DNA of 64,000 nucleotides from Leucogyrophana mollusca (lineage: Eukaryota; Basidiomycota; Agaricomycetes; Boletales). The translations under genes were made by a program, and so were the position numbers. Below the pieces are notes generated by a model. That model ran no database searches and was not told the DNA's origin. It saw only the letters and a program-made list of their open reading frames with translations. Positions 20,788 to 31,490 of the stretch are shown piece after piece. Every line of letters begins with the position of its first letter. The stretch's first letter is position 1. The stretch spans positions 62,001 through 126,000 of the forward strand of contig MU266368.1 in NCBI GenBank assembly GCA_021014945.1. Direction: 5' to 3'.

Positions 20788-23700
20788 ATGTCCTCCCTCA
20801 TCACAACTGTTCGCCAGAGTACGCCACTTTCCTCTTTCCCTCCACCTCAAACCACTAACACCAACCCGCCCCCATCGCAGAATTTCTTCAGGCGATCAGA
20901 TCCGTCAACCCGCAGGGACGATGGAAGATCCTCGTCGTCGACGAGCACGCGCAGAAGCTGCTCGGATCCGTCCTCAAGCAGTTCGATATCCTAGAGGAGA
21001 ACGTCACCTGTGAGCGCACCCTCTCCCCTTTGCGCGTGCTCCCCAAGTACTGACCCCGACGACGCGCCGCCGCGGCGAAGTGATCGAATCGATATCCACG
21101 AACCGCGAGCCCCAGCAGTTCGAGGCCGTGTACATGCTCATGCCCACCACGCAGAACGTCGATCGCATCATCAGGGACTTTAGCGGCGGCCGCCAGCAGT
21201 ACACCGCTGCGCACCTCTTCTTCATCGAAGGTACGCGTGCTCTCGTGGCGTCTCCGCACCGCGCCGCCGCCTTATCGTTCTCTTAGGGCTGTCTGAGCCG
21301 CTGTTTGAGCGTCTGACGACGTCGGAGGCGGAGCCGTTCCTCAAGGGATTGCAGGAGCTGTTCCTCAACTTCTGGGGTGCGCATCGTGCCGCTCTGCACT
21401 CGACGAAACTTGATGTTAATTAGGTCTGTTCCCGCAGCGACCGAGGCACAGGCCTTCTCCATAAGCTCCCCAAGTCTCTTCTTCAACATCTACAGCCCAC
21501 CGCGGAACGAAGCCGCCTTCAAGAGCGCGCGGTCGCGCCTCGAGCAGGAGCTCAAATTCGTGAGCAAGAGCGTAAGCCACCTCTCCCTCCGCCCACAGCC
21601 CACAGCCCCCGCTGACGCACGCCGCAGATCGCGAACCTCTGCATCACGCTCAACGAGTTCCCGTACATACGCTACTACATGCCCACGCACCACCTCCCCC
21701 TCGGCCCGCTCCAGCCCAACGCGCAGACCCGCGCGCCGCCGCCGACGGAGGGCAGCAGCCGCTGGCGCACGAACCTCGCCCGCGGGGACGCCGCGCGCGC
21801 GTACGAGGCCGCCGACACCGAGTTCGTCACGAAGCTCCTCGCGTTCATGGTGCAGCAGAACCTCGACGAGCACAAGGGCGCCAATCCTGAGTTTCCGGTG
21901 AGCGTTCAGTGTCTTGCGTCGTGTTCTCCGTAGGTGACCTCCCGCAGAAACCCACGGACCCACCACGACCCCGGGCGACGCTCGTCATCACGGACCGCGC
22001 CATGGACGCAGTGGCGCCCTTCATCCACGAGTTCACCTACCAGGCCATGTGCAACGACCTCCTCCCGATAGAAGACGGGACAAAGTACACGTGCGTCGCG
22101 TTTCGCTTTCTTCGGGGGCGCCGCACTCACACAGGTGACCCCGCGCAGGTACAAATTCCAGTCGTCCGTCGGCTCGTACGAGGACAAGAACGCCACCCTG
22201 TCCGACGCGGACACCGTGTGGACGACCGTCCGCCACATGCACATGCGCGAGGCGATCGACAAGCTCATGGCGGACTTTAACAAGTTCATGGAGGAGAACG
22301 CAGGGTTCAAAGGGTGCGCGTGTCCCTCCCCCTCGACACCCAATAACACCTCACACTCTACAGCGAGGGCGCGGCGAGTCTGAACGACATGAAGGACATG
22401 CTCGCGAACCTGCCTCAATACCAGGAACAGCGCGAGAAGGTACGACATTCCGCACGGGCGCACGGGAGGTTCGCTGACGATGCACAATTCGCAGTTCTCT
22501 CTACATCTAAACATGGCACAAGACTGCATGAACCTCTTCGAGCGGGACAAACTATCCCTAGTAGCAAACGTCGAGCAGGTCCGCGTTCCCCCCGCCCAGC
22601 CCGCCTGCCACTAACCCCAACCCCGACCCCGTAGTGCTGCGCAACAGGCCTCACCGCCGAAGGCAAGACGCCCAAAAACCTCATAGAAGAAATGGTGCCC
22701 CTCCTCGACAGCCAAGACGTCATGTACGTCCCACCCCTCCTCCCACCCTGATAACTGACCCCACCCGACTGACCCCCACCCCAGAAACGCGAACAAAGTG
22801 CGCATCGTCGCGCTGTACATCCAGTACCGCGACGGCGTCCCGGATGAGGACCGCCGGCGGCTGTACCAGCACGCGCGGCTCAGCATGGCGGAGCAGGACG
22901 CCGTGAACGCGCTGCTGCACCTCGGCGTCCGGATCACGAGAGTGCGTTGCGTTCCGTTTTCTGCGTGACTCTGCTCGTATCGGGGTTCTCGTGCTGATGG
23001 GGTGTGTTTGTGTTTGGGACAGGGTCCCGCGGACAAGGACACGAAGAAGAAGCTGAAGCAGAAGCCGAACAGCGAGGAGGAGTACGAGCTCTCGCGGTTC
23101 AAGCCCCTCCTGCGCACCGTGCTCGAGGTACGTCTCCCTCCCCCCCCTTCCCCTCCCCCTCGCACTAACCACCCCTCCCAGGACCACATCGCCAACAAAC
23201 TCGACCCCTCCCTCTTCCCCTACGTCAAAGACTCCCCCTCCGCGGCCGCCCCCGCGACGAGCCTCCGCACGCCGGCGCCGGCGCCGACCGCGTCCCTCCG
23301 CAGCGCGAAGCCGAGCTGGCACAAGGCCGCGCGCGCGAGCGCCGCCCCCGCGGAGAACCGCCAGCGCGTGATCGTGTTCGTCGCGGGGGGCGTGGCGTAC
23401 TCGGAGGTAAGGGAGGCGTATCAGGTGTCGGGGGCGCTCGGGAGGGACGTGTATATCGGTGAGTGTGGTGTTTTGGGTCGTGGGGTTGTGTGGGGTTGTG
23501 TGATGTTTTGGGTGATGTTTTGGGTGTTGGACCTGAGTTGACGTGTCTGGTGGCAGGCTCGACGCACACGATCACGCCGCGCCACTTCATCGACGACCTC
23601 AAGGTGCTCGACCTCGGCGGGGTCGGGTCGCGCGCGGTCCCGAACGGGGTGTCGACCAGTGTTGCGCACCGTTCGTATCAGGAGTACTACGACGAGAAGT

Positions 23701-23897
23701 ACTTTACGTCGGACCCGCCGCCGCCGCCACGCCCCGCGCTCTCCGCGCCGAAGGACGCGGGGAAGAGCAAGTTGCTGAAAGTGTCTCCGACGCACTCGTT
23801 CGCGGCGTCGTCTACGTCGCTCAATAGCACCGCGGGCGCGGGGGAGAGGGAGAAGGAGGAGAAGAAGAAAAAGAAGAGGGGGCTGTTCCATTTCTGA
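20788..23897 (+). CDS. SEC1: Sec1/Munc18 family protein (exocytic SNARE regulator)
   Basis: Sec1 binds syntaxin-type t-SNAREs at the plasma membrane and promotes fusion of secretory vesicles. The ATG at 20788 starts MSSLITTVRQ, and an intron joins this to KFLQAIRSVNPQGRWKILVV, the typical SM-protein opening. Further family hallmarks are EPQQFEAVYMLMPT, AAHLFFIEG, LCITLNEFPYIRYY, DRAMDAVAPFIHEFTYQAM, KNLIEEMVPLLDSQDV and IVFVAGGVAYSEVREAY. About twelve short introns divide a product of roughly 700 residues. The C-terminal tail is low-complexity, Ser- and Lys-rich, ending KKKKKRGLFHF at 23897. Coding GC is far above that of the left-hand neighbours. It converges on RPT4 with 157 bp between stops. 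The retention of TFVTK-like loops was not examined in detail; the family call is secure. Confidence 0.93.
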
Positions 23898-24054
23898 GTT
23901 CGAGTTCTCTCCTTGCTCGGGCGGTGAAATACGGCGGACTGGTGATATATCTCGTCTATGTATATTAAGTACTGCGCGGAACGGGTCCTAATAGCGTGAT
24001 CACACAAAGGAAGGAGGAGGAGATGAAATAGACGATGGTATGTTACATGTGAAA

Positions 24055-25615
24055 CTATGCAGTGTACTCCAACTTTGCTGCAGGGCGGCTGTTAGCGTCG
24101 TCAGTGGACGTGGACGGGGTACTCACTCTCGTGCTTCTTCGCGTCGCTGACCTTGCGTGCAGCCTTGGTGAGATCTTCCTGGTTGATGTACTCCCTGGTG
24201 CGGCGTCAGCATGACTCGCGCCTCCTCTGCGTGAACGTACCTATCATCCCTGATAGCGAACATGCCCGCCTCGGTGACGACGTTGCGCAGATCCGCACCA
24301 TTGAATGCATCCGTGAGCTATCGCGCACTCAGCCACACAGCACCGAAAAGAAAGAGACGCCAAACGCACCTTGACGATGGCCTCGTAGTCGATCTCGCCG
24401 CCCTTGTTTACGGGCTGGGCGTGGATCTTGAGGATCTCGAGGCGGGCCTGTTCGTTGGGGAGGGGGATCTCGATCTTGCGGTCGAGGCGGCCGGGGCGGA
24501 GGAGGGCGGGGTCGAGGGTGTCGGGCCGGTTTGTGGCCATGATGAGCTTGGTGCGCCCGAGGGAGTCGAATCCGTCCATCTGGTTCAGGAGCTGCAAAGC
24601 CAGTGGTGAGCGCGTGAAATGCAGACATATGCGCACGGACCTCCATGAGTGTCCTCTGGATCTCGCGATCGGCGCTGGTGCCCTCTGAGAAGCGGCGACC
24701 GCCGATAGCGTCGATTTCGTCCATGAATATGACGCAGGGCTCGTGGTCGCGGGCGTAGCCGAACATCTCGCGGACGACGCGGGCGGACTCGCCGATGTAC
24801 TTGTCGACGATGGCGGAGGAGACGACTTTGAGGAAGTTGGTCTGGAGGGTGGCGGCGACGGCGCGGGCGAGGAGGGTCTTGCCCGTGCCGGGGGGGCCGT
24901 AGAGGAGGACGCCTTTTGGGGGTTTTATGCCGACGCGGAGGAAGAGCTCGGGGCTGAGGAGGGGGAGCTCGATGACCTGTGGGGGGTTAGCGGGCGGGTG
25001 GGGAGGGGAGGGGGGTCAGGGAGGGCGCACCTCGCGGAGTTCGCGGACCTGCTCGCCGAGGCCGCCGATGCCTGCGAAGGAGGCGCCTCCGGGGTCCTCG
25101 AGGCTCATTTTGTAGACCATGGGGTCGACCTCGCGGGGGAGGATGCGCATTATGGTGAGGGTGGTCATGTCGAGGGAGACGCGGGTTCCGGTCTTGAGTT
25201 TGGCGGCGGGGAGGGCGGGGCGGTAGGAGACGACGTAGCGTGGTCCGGAGGAGGCCTTGACGATGACTAAGGGGGGGTGAGCACGGGCAAGGAGCGGGAG
25301 GGACGGCTTCTTACAGCGCTCGTCGTCGAGCTGTTTCATGACCTCTCCGACGATCTGGCCGACGGACTGGACTGCTTTTATGTCGTTTTCGGTCTGGGCG
25401 TAGTCTTTCTCGAGGTGTTTGAGGGAGAAGCGGACTGCAAAGGAGGTGAGGGGGTGCGGGGGTGGAAGAGGAGAGACTGACGGTTCTTTAGACTCTGGCT
25501 GATGTTTTCGTGGTTCTGCATTTTCTGTGGGGAGCATTGGGTGTGAGTTCAAGCCAGGTAGGGTGCTGCTTACTGCGCGGTAGCTCTTGAGAGCATCTTG
25601 CCTTCGTTGGTCCAT
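24055..25615 (-). CDS. RPT4: 26S proteasome regulatory ATPase subunit RPT4 (10B)
   Basis: Rpt4 is one of six AAA-ATPases of the proteasome base ring that unfold and translocate ubiquitinated substrates. The ATG at 25615 gives [14 protein letters not shown], joined by an intron to [14 protein letters not shown] and a coiled-coil helix. The OB-domain segment ([20 protein letters not shown]) and the AAA domain follow: [19 protein letters not shown], Walker A GPPGTGKT, Walker [14 protein letters not shown], then [19 protein letters not shown] and [21 protein letters not shown] and IEIPLPNEQ separate Rpt4 from its paralogues. The C-terminus reads KKHETKLEYTA with the stop at 24055. An upstream in-frame exon could add residues from an ATG at 25738, next to the tRNA, but the shorter start agrees better with the family. 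Confidence 0.93.
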
Positions 25616-25739
25616 GGCGTCGAGGTCGAGGGTCGCGTCAGTGCAAGCTTGGTCACGCCCTGATAAATAAAGAGGGAGGGACGCGTCAGTCTTCGTCACG
25701 CCCTCTCTTCTGGTCTTACATAATACGCCTGCGTACATC

Positions 25740-25822
25740 GGCCTGGTGGTCTAGTAGTATGATTCCTTGTTAGGGTTACCCCAATATCGAGGAGGTCCCG
25801 GGTTCAATTCCCGGCCAGGCCC
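25740..25822 (+). tRNA. tRNA-Pro (anticodon AGG) with an 11-nt intron
   Basis: The acceptor stem GGCCTGG (25740-25746) pairs perfectly with CCAGGCC (25815-25821), with discriminator C at 25822. The D arm has the box A-like TGGTCTAGTAGTATGA, and the T arm is CCGGGTTCAATTCCCGG. The anticodon stem is CCTTG paired with CGAGG, including one G-U pair. The loop TTAGGG carries AGG, read as IGG after deamination. Eleven extra bases (TTACCCCAATA) follow position 37, the canonical intron site, and their CCCC can pair with the anticodon. The gene lies in the divergent promoter region between RPT4 and the TFIP11-like gene. Confidence 0.92.
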
Positions 25823-25825
25823 ATC

Positions 25826-25830
25826 TTTTT
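25826..25830 (+). terminator. RNA polymerase III terminator (T5)
   Basis: A run of five T residues begins four bases after the tRNA 3' end. It is the expected pol III termination signal, and it lies within the 37 bases before the ATG of the next pol II gene. Confidence 0.7.
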
Positions 25831-25859
25831 ATCTTTTATCTTTTACTTCGACCACGACG

Positions 25860-28769
25860 ATGGCACGCAGAAAGCGCCAGTTCCTCGAAGACGACGACGA
25901 CTCGGACTCGGACTCTTCACACAACCCAGACGACGAGCCCCAAGACCAAGACCCCGACGCCCGTGAAGAGCGCGCCCTCTTTGAGAACCCGTACAAGCGG
26001 AAACGCAGAAGGAAGGACGATGCCGTCTACGGCGTCTTTGCTGACGATAGCGAAGACGAGAGGGCACCTAGCGTGCAGAAGAAGACTAACTGGACAAAGG
26101 CTCCCGCTTTTGTTGCTGGAGACAAGGTAGACCTGGACAAGGAGACCGCCGTCGACATGGACGTGAACTCAGATGACAATGACAATGACAATGACGACGA
26201 CGAAGACGAAGAAGAAGACGAATCTGACGCCTCCAAACCACCTTCCCCCCGTGTACGCGAAGAAGAAGAGCCCCCAGAGCCCGAACGACCCAGGTTCGGC
26301 GGAATAGGCTCCTTCACAAAAGCCGGCATAGGCTCCGCCCCGCCTCTCGCGTCCCCCGCCCCCACAAAACCTCCCCCACCAGACCTCCCCTCCGCCTTCC
26401 GCACCCAGCGCTCCTTCGTCCGCGGCGCCTCCCCCTCAGCCAGCAAGCCCGCCACCCCGCTCCCCGCTCATGAGCAGGCCCACTTTAGCAAGATCGGCGG
26501 CACCATCGGCGCACAGATGCTCGCAAAGATGGGCTGGCAGGCCGGCACAGGCCTCGGCGCCACCGGCGAGGGCATCGTCATCCCCATTGAGAGCAAGCTC
26601 CGCCCGAAGAACATGGGTATCGCGTTCAAGGGGTACAAGGAGAAGACAGAGCAGTCGAAGCTCGAGGCGAGGCGCCGCGGTGAGGTCGTCTCCGAGGACG
26701 AGGAGGAAATACGCCCCGGGAGGAGAAAGAAGGACAAGGAGCAGCAGGAGAAGCGGTCGGAGGTGTGGAAGAAGCAGAAGAAGGTAAAGACCAAGATCGA
26801 GCACAAGACTTATGAGCAGATCGTCGCCGAGGCGGGTCAGGAGCCATCTGCGCCGAACCTCGGCCAGATCATAGACGCTACCGGGCGCACTGTGAGCGTC
26901 CTTGTCCTCTGGAAAGTTCGCGGACTGACAATAGCGCACAGCCGCGCGAAGTCGCCTCGCTCGCCGACATATCCATGTCGTCATGGACGTCATCTACAGA
27001 TCCGACCCGCATACCAGAAGTCCGCCACAACATCCGCCTCATCGCCCAGGCCTGCAAGACCGACCTCGACGAACTCGCCCGCGAAGCCAAGGCCCTCGAA
27101 GAGCGCAAGAAATTCATCGCTCAAGAAGACGCGCGCCTCCGAAAAAAGGTCGCAGACGAGGCCGAGCGTACGTGTTCTCGCATCTTACTCTACAGTACAT
27201 GGCCTCATCTCTGCTACAGTCATCGCGCGTTTGCAGCAGGTCACACTCGCGGTAGACGAGATCAGCTCGCAGGCAAAGGAGCTCGCCTCCGTCTACGAAG
27301 CCTCCCTCGACGCCTTCTCCCCCCTCTTCTCCCGCCTCCTCCTCCAGTTCCCAGCCGAGTTCGAGCGGTACCGCCTAGACGAGATCGTCGTCGCCGCCAT
27401 CGCGCCCATAGTCCGGCGCACCGTCGCCCAGTGGAACCCCCTGCACGACCCCTTCGGCCTCGTCACGACTTTCCGCACCTGGAAGCAAGCCCTCAAGATA
27501 AACACCCCCTCCTCCGCGCCGCAGACCCAGGTCGACGTCTACGGCACGCGCACGGTCGCGCCCCCCGCGCCCGTCGAGCAGCCCATGACGCCGTTCGAGA
27601 GCCTCCTCTGGAACGTCTGGCTCCCCCGCGTGCGCACGGTCCTCAACAACGACTGGGCGCCCGCGGACCCGCAGCCCGCCGTCAGGCTGTACGAGGCGTG
27701 GGCGACGTTCCTCCCGCCGTTCATCCGCGACAACATGCTCGATCAGCTCGTCCTCCCCAAGGTCTCCAAGGCGGTCGCGGACTGGCGCCCCGCGCGGGAC
27801 GCGGTGCCGCTGCAGACGCTCGTGTTCCCGTGGCTCCCGCACCTCGGGCTGCGCGTCGAGGACGTCCTCGGCGAGGCGCGGCGCAAGATCAAGAGCGTCC
27901 TACGCAGCTGGACGCCGCCCGACGCCGCCCCGCCCGACCTCCGCGCCTGGCAACCCCTCTTCGACGCCCCCGCGTGGGACGCCCTCGTGCTCAAACACGT
28001 CGTGCCGAAGCTCAGCGCCCACCTCCGCGCGCACTTCCGCGTCAACCCGCGCGCGCAGGACATGGCGCCGCTCGAGGCCGCGCTCGCGTGGGCGCCGCCC
28101 CTCCTGCGCGGCGCGATCGTCGACGCGCTCCTCGAGGCGGAGTTCTTCCCGAAGTGGCTGCGCGTGCTGCACGTGTGGCTCGTGCAGCCGCGGGTGAGCT
28201 TCGAGGAGGTCGCGCGGTGGTACGAGTTCTGGCGCGGGTGCTTCCCCGCGGAGGTGCTGGGCCTCCCGGGCGTCGCGCGCGGGTTCACGCGCGGGCTGCA
28301 GCTCATGAACACGGCGATCGAGCTCGGGCCCGACGCGCCCGCGAAGCTCCCGCACCCCGACACCTCCGCCTCCACCTCCGACTCCACCACCGCGCCACCA
28401 CCCGGGACGCCGAAGACGAAGCCGAAGCAGCCGCCCGCGCGCGTGCAGGAGGTGACGTTCCGCGCGCTCGTGGAGGAGTTCGCGGCGGCGCACAATCTGC
28501 TGTTCGTCCCCGCGGGGCGCGCGCACGAGCGCTCGCGCATGCCGCTGTTTAGGGTGTCCGCGAGCGTGGGGGGGCGGGGCGGGCTGCTGGTGTATATACA
28601 GGACGATGCGGGGGGGGGGGGGGGGGGGGGGGGGGAGGAGTATCGCGCGATTACGCTGGAGGAGATGGTGTTGAGGGCGAATAAGGCGGGGGGGGGGGGG
28701 GGGGGGGGGGTGCTGTCCGCCCCGACTGCTGGTTCCCCCTGCGAGCTTCTACGAGACAGACCCCTGTAA
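25860..28769 (+). CDS. TFIP11/NTR1-like G-patch splicing factor
   Basis: This protein is related to tuftelin-interacting protein 11 and yeast Ntr1/Spp382, which recruit and activate the DEAH helicase Prp43 to take apart the intron-lariat spliceosome. Two introns (26892-26941 and 27168-27219) leave about 935 residues. The start MARRKRQFLEDDDDSD leads into the acidic TIP_N region with FENPYKRKRRRKDD. The G-patch lies at about 206-252 (GAQMLAKMGWQAGTGLGATG, then PIESKLRPKNMG). The GCFC-type region holds FSRLLLQFPAEFERYRLDEI and TPFESLLWNVWLPRV. The C-terminus contains VYIQDDA and ITLEEMVLRA but is interrupted by two long G homopolymers that encode glycine. Coding GC is very high. The true stop may shift if the homopolymer lengths are wrong. 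Confidence 0.92.
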   Translation: MARRKRQFLEDDDDSDSDSSHNPDDEPQDQDPDAREERALFENPYKRKRRRKDDAVYGVFADDSEDERAPSVQKKTNWTKAPAFVAGDKVDLDKETAVDMDVNSDDNDNDNDDDEDEEEDESDASKPPSPRVREEEEPPEPERPRFGGIGSFTKAGIGSAPPLASPAPTKPPPPDLPSAFRTQRSFVRGASPSASKPATPLPAHEQAHFSKIGGTIGAQMLAKMGWQAGTGLGATGEGIVIPIESKLRPKNMGIAFKGYKEKTEQSKLEARRRGEVVSEDEEEIRPGRRKKDKEQQEKRSEVWKKQKKVKTKIEHKTYEQIVAEAGQEPSAPNLGQIIDATGRTVSVLVLWKVRGLTIAHSRAKSPRSPTYPCRHGRHLQIRPAYQKSATTSASSPRPARPTSTNSPAKPRPSKSARNSSLKKTRASEKRSQTRPSVRVLASYSTVHGLISATVIARLQQVTLAVDEISSQAKELASVYEASLDAFSPLFSRLLLQFPAEFERYRLDEIVVAAIAPIVRRTVAQWNPLHDPFGLVTTFRTWKQALKINTPSSAPQTQVDVYGTRTVAPPAPVEQPMTPFESLLWNVWLPRVRTVLNNDWAPADPQPAVRLYEAWATFLPPFIRDNMLDQLVLPKVSKAVADWRPARDAVPLQTLVFPWLPHLGLRVEDVLGEARRKIKSVLRSWTPPDAAPPDLRAWQPLFDAPAWDALVLKHVVPKLSAHLRAHFRVNPRAQDMAPLEAALAWAPPLLRGAIVDALLEAEFFPKWLRVLHVWLVQPRVSFEEVARWYEFWRGCFPAEVLGLPGVARGFTRGLQLMNTAIELGPDAPAKLPHPDTSASTSDSTTAPPPGTPKTKPKQPPARVQEVTFRALVEEFAAAHNLLFVPAGRAHERSRMPLFRVSASVGGRGGLLVYIQDDAGGGGGGGGEEYRAITLEEMVLRANKAGGGGGGGVLSAPTAGSPCELLRDRPL
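28610..28710. repeat. Two long G homopolymers in the coding 3' end
   Basis: There are 26 consecutive G at 28610-28635 and 23 at 28688-28710, 52 bp apart. Both lie in the last exon of the TFIP11-like gene and are translated as polyglycine. Such tracts are prone to replication slippage and to sequencing length errors, and they can form G-quadruplexes. As printed, the frame stays open through both and stops at 28769. Confidence 0.9.
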
Positions 28770-28924
28770 ACTTACCTGTCGTTTCTCACGATGTGGGAAT
28801 TAAACCGAGACGAAACAACGCAGTCGCACCCACCTCAGACAGATTGAAGGGTACGTCTATGCACCACGGCTTTAACTACGATTTCCAGCTCGGTGAGCCA
28901 TTAATTCACAGGAGACGAAGTGCT

Positions 28925-29890
28925 TCGCTAGGGGTTTATTAGTTGTTTCTTGTTGTTGAAAGAGCTTGAAAGCCAAAGGTACCAAATAACCACTATCTAA
29001 CCACGCCTTTGCGGTGTACACAAACATCCATCTGGACCCATCACAAACGCGATTTTTATTGCACGCTGCCCCAATCACGCTCCCAGGAGTTCCTATAAAC
29101 CGTCTTTTGTCGCGTACATAAGATCTATGACGGAATGGAGCGGCCCAGGAGGTAGGTGGTGAGATATTGCCTTCGGCGGGCAAGAATGTGCGCCATTGGC
29201 CAGCCATTCCAACAGCATTCTAATGATATTCCTGCCTCGGCAGGTCACGCACGCCAAACCGATCGCGTTGTTGCCCTGTGATGGTCTCTGGGTATAAATA
29301 ATGCACCCCCCGGTTCAACCTCTGTATCCTTCCTTTGTCCCCCATCTGCATCAGCTCCCGCATTCACAACTCCGCAGGTTCGTTGGTGTTCCCCTGTGTC
29401 TTCACGCTGATCTATGTCGTCTCCAATCTGCCCTCATGTATCTCGATATGCCCTCTGTTGCTCGCCTTGAAGTGACCTCTGTTGTTAGGATCATGGGGTC
29501 CTGCACGACACAACGTCAAGGCTCACCGTTTCACTGCTGAGTCCATGGAGGGAGCGTTACCTCGTTGGTCATGGGTGCGTACGTGTCGCCCTCACCTGCG
29601 TTTACGTCTACTCGCTCTCTCACAGCCCACCCATGGGTGTCGTTCATCGTAACTGCTCCATTGATTCACGCGCCTGCAAGAATCACTGGCGGCGATGGCA
29701 TCGAGTTATCGGGTTTGTGCAATGTCCTCCATCACATTTTGCGTCACTCACCCCCTTTCGCACAGCCGGCACTCATAGCCATCCCATTCTCTGTCCCGTG
29801 TCCTTGCTTCTCATTCATGCATTGCCATCGAATTATCCCATCACATCGTGGAGAAGTTCCCATCACATCACGGAGAAGTCAATGATCAAG
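28925..29890 (+). mobile_element. Dispersed element, copy B (unclassified)
   Basis: This matches copy A (reverse orientation) and copy C in the same block order. It begins near TTGTTGTTGAAAG, with GAGTTCCTATAAACC at about 29090, CATTCCAACAGCATTC at 29206, ACGCCAAACCGATCGCGTTG at 29251 and TATAAATAATGCAC at 29295. GTTCAACCTCTGT, TCGTCTCCAAT and ATGGAGGGAGCGTTACCT follow. Open frames in it (such as 29565-29885) are not shared with the other copies. The right end fades near 29890 after ATCACATCGTGGAGAAG-like direct repeats. It separates the GC-rich housekeeping block from the accessory region to the right. Confidence 0.65.
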
Positions 29891-30186
29891 CTCGTCCCGT
29901 TATACTCTCCAATTTTAATATGTACCGCATAGTAGCGAATGCACTTGTGCCGTGAATAATGTTATCGCCTTCCAACCAACTTTGCCCAATGGTGAGAGTG
30001 TCAATGACATCAAATATTCACGCTATTAAGGGGGATCGCGCCATCTATACGAGCCCAGTGGATTGCAAACGAATTGATGACTATTCTCAATTCCTGTAAC
30101 TTGAAAATTGACTTGGCTTCTTTTTGATGGGGGTAGGGAACAGGTTTTCATCTCCCGCCTTGCGGTGCCGGATGCGCCTGTTTCTC

Positions 30187-30758
30187 TCACCAGTGCTTCT
30201 CAGAGATCTCAACTGTGTTCACATCCACGCCGTCTCTGTCGCCCCACCATCAGCCCCGTTTCCAATATACCAGTTGCGGGCGCAATCTCACCTGAACCAC
30301 CTCTCCTCCTCGCTGATCTTCACGTCATTCCCACTCATCTGGCGTTTTCTCATCTTCCCGTCCTCGGCAAACGTCCAGTCCTCGAGCCCATAGCAGCGCC
30401 ACCACTGCCCCTCCTTTGTCCTGTACTCGTACCAGAACTGGACGGCGATCTTGTTGTCTGTGAAGGCGAACAGCTCCTTGCGGAGTCTGTAATCCAGCTC
30501 ACGCTCCCATTTTGCTGTGAGGAAGGTGATGATAGCGGATGTGCCAGTGAGGAAGATATCCCGGTTGCGCCAGATGGAGTCGGGGGTGTAACCTTTGTTG
30601 GCAACGGTCACCGGGTCCCTATCATCTCGATAGCTTAGGGTCTGAGGTGTCTCGATAGGGGGAGATGGGACACACTTTGTATTCCACAGATCTTGGGCGA
30701 TTTTAACTTTCTTGTGCGCCGTCTCAAGTGTGAACGGAGGGGCGAGCGACATCTTCAA
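30187..30758 (-). CDS. DUF1348 (NTF2-like fold) small protein
   Basis: This is a small soluble protein of the DUF1348/SnoaL-like group, widespread in bacteria and fungi, with no established reaction. It starts at 30758 (or the second Met, 30752, which gives the family-typical MSLAPPFTLETA). A 57-nt intron links WNTK to DPVTVANKGYTPDS, then WRNRDIFLTG, FLTAKWERELDYRLRKELFA and QWWRCYGLEDWTF, all strongly conserved. A second intron (donor GTGAGA) joins WF to RDGVDVNTVEISEKHW, the usual fungal C-terminus, with the stop at 30187. Splicing restores a complete protein of about 150 residues. It stands alone between element copy B and DUF6534-like copy 4. Confidence 0.9.
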
Positions 30759-31490
30759 GTACGTCTGTATCTAGAGAATCTCGAGTGTCTGTACAGGGGA
30801 GCCCTACGCAGACCAATCCATCGCACGGGACCAAACATGGAGGTACATCCTATGTCAGCGATCGAGAGAACCGGACATTGCGGCAAAATCATAACGCTCG
30901 GCCATTGCCGTGAGTGTACACCTGACTCGTCACGCACCATCTGGCAACTTTTCGAACTTGCAATCTACTTGGAACGTACACTGTTTCGGCTTATTCTTGG
31001 ACTGGTTTCGCGGGACACAGCGGACGGTATGTATGTGAAAGGGCGACGCCGTGTCTTCTATTATTCAAGCTCAAAGTTTTTTTTTGGACGGACGCCTGAA
31101 AGTCGTCTGGCCATCTGCAGTCACTTTTGACTTGTACTGGGAGGCGATGGCCCGCAACTTGAGAACACCGTGATGGCCCCGGCAGTGACCGCCTGATTCA
31201 CACACAGCCGGGGCATTCTACGCGAGGCAACACCCACCTAGCGCTCTCGCCATATATAACGAAGTTGTTATCGGAACAAACTCGACGAACCCTGATGGCG
31301 ACCAAACGAACTCCTATTCAGTCCCATGTGGGACAGCCCAACGGTAAGCCGTGCTGTGCCACAGGCTCAGTCGGGCAGCTATCAACAGGCCGTGCCTGAG
31401 TGCGTTTGTAGGATGAGGCGGTACGGCAACATACATTAAGTGCGCTAACTCGGCATATGTGCATGGTCAAACCACTTCCTTCTCAGTTCA
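30759..31490. other. Intergenic stretch upstream of copy 4
   Basis: No gene is supported between the DUF1348 gene and DUF6534-like copy 4, which are divergent. An ORF at 30693-31130 overlaps the 5' end of the DUF1348 gene on the other strand and has no recognisable motif. The region must contain both promoters. Confidence 0.4.

Noticed and set aside
21490..21966. Long minus-strand frames inside SEC1 and, likewise, inside the TFIP11-like gene (27743-28540)
   Set aside because: High-GC antisense shadows without motifs; the plus strand is clearly coding.
25767..25859. Upstream extension of the TFIP11-like protein through the tRNA gene
   Set aside because: The frame is open by chance across tRNA sequence. 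The ATG at 25860 gives the family-like N-terminus.
26975..28552. A 525-codon open frame overlapping the TFIP11-like gene in another frame
   Set aside because: It is very Arg/Ala/Pro-rich, typical of a shadow frame in high-GC coding DNA, and the other frame carries the conserved domains.
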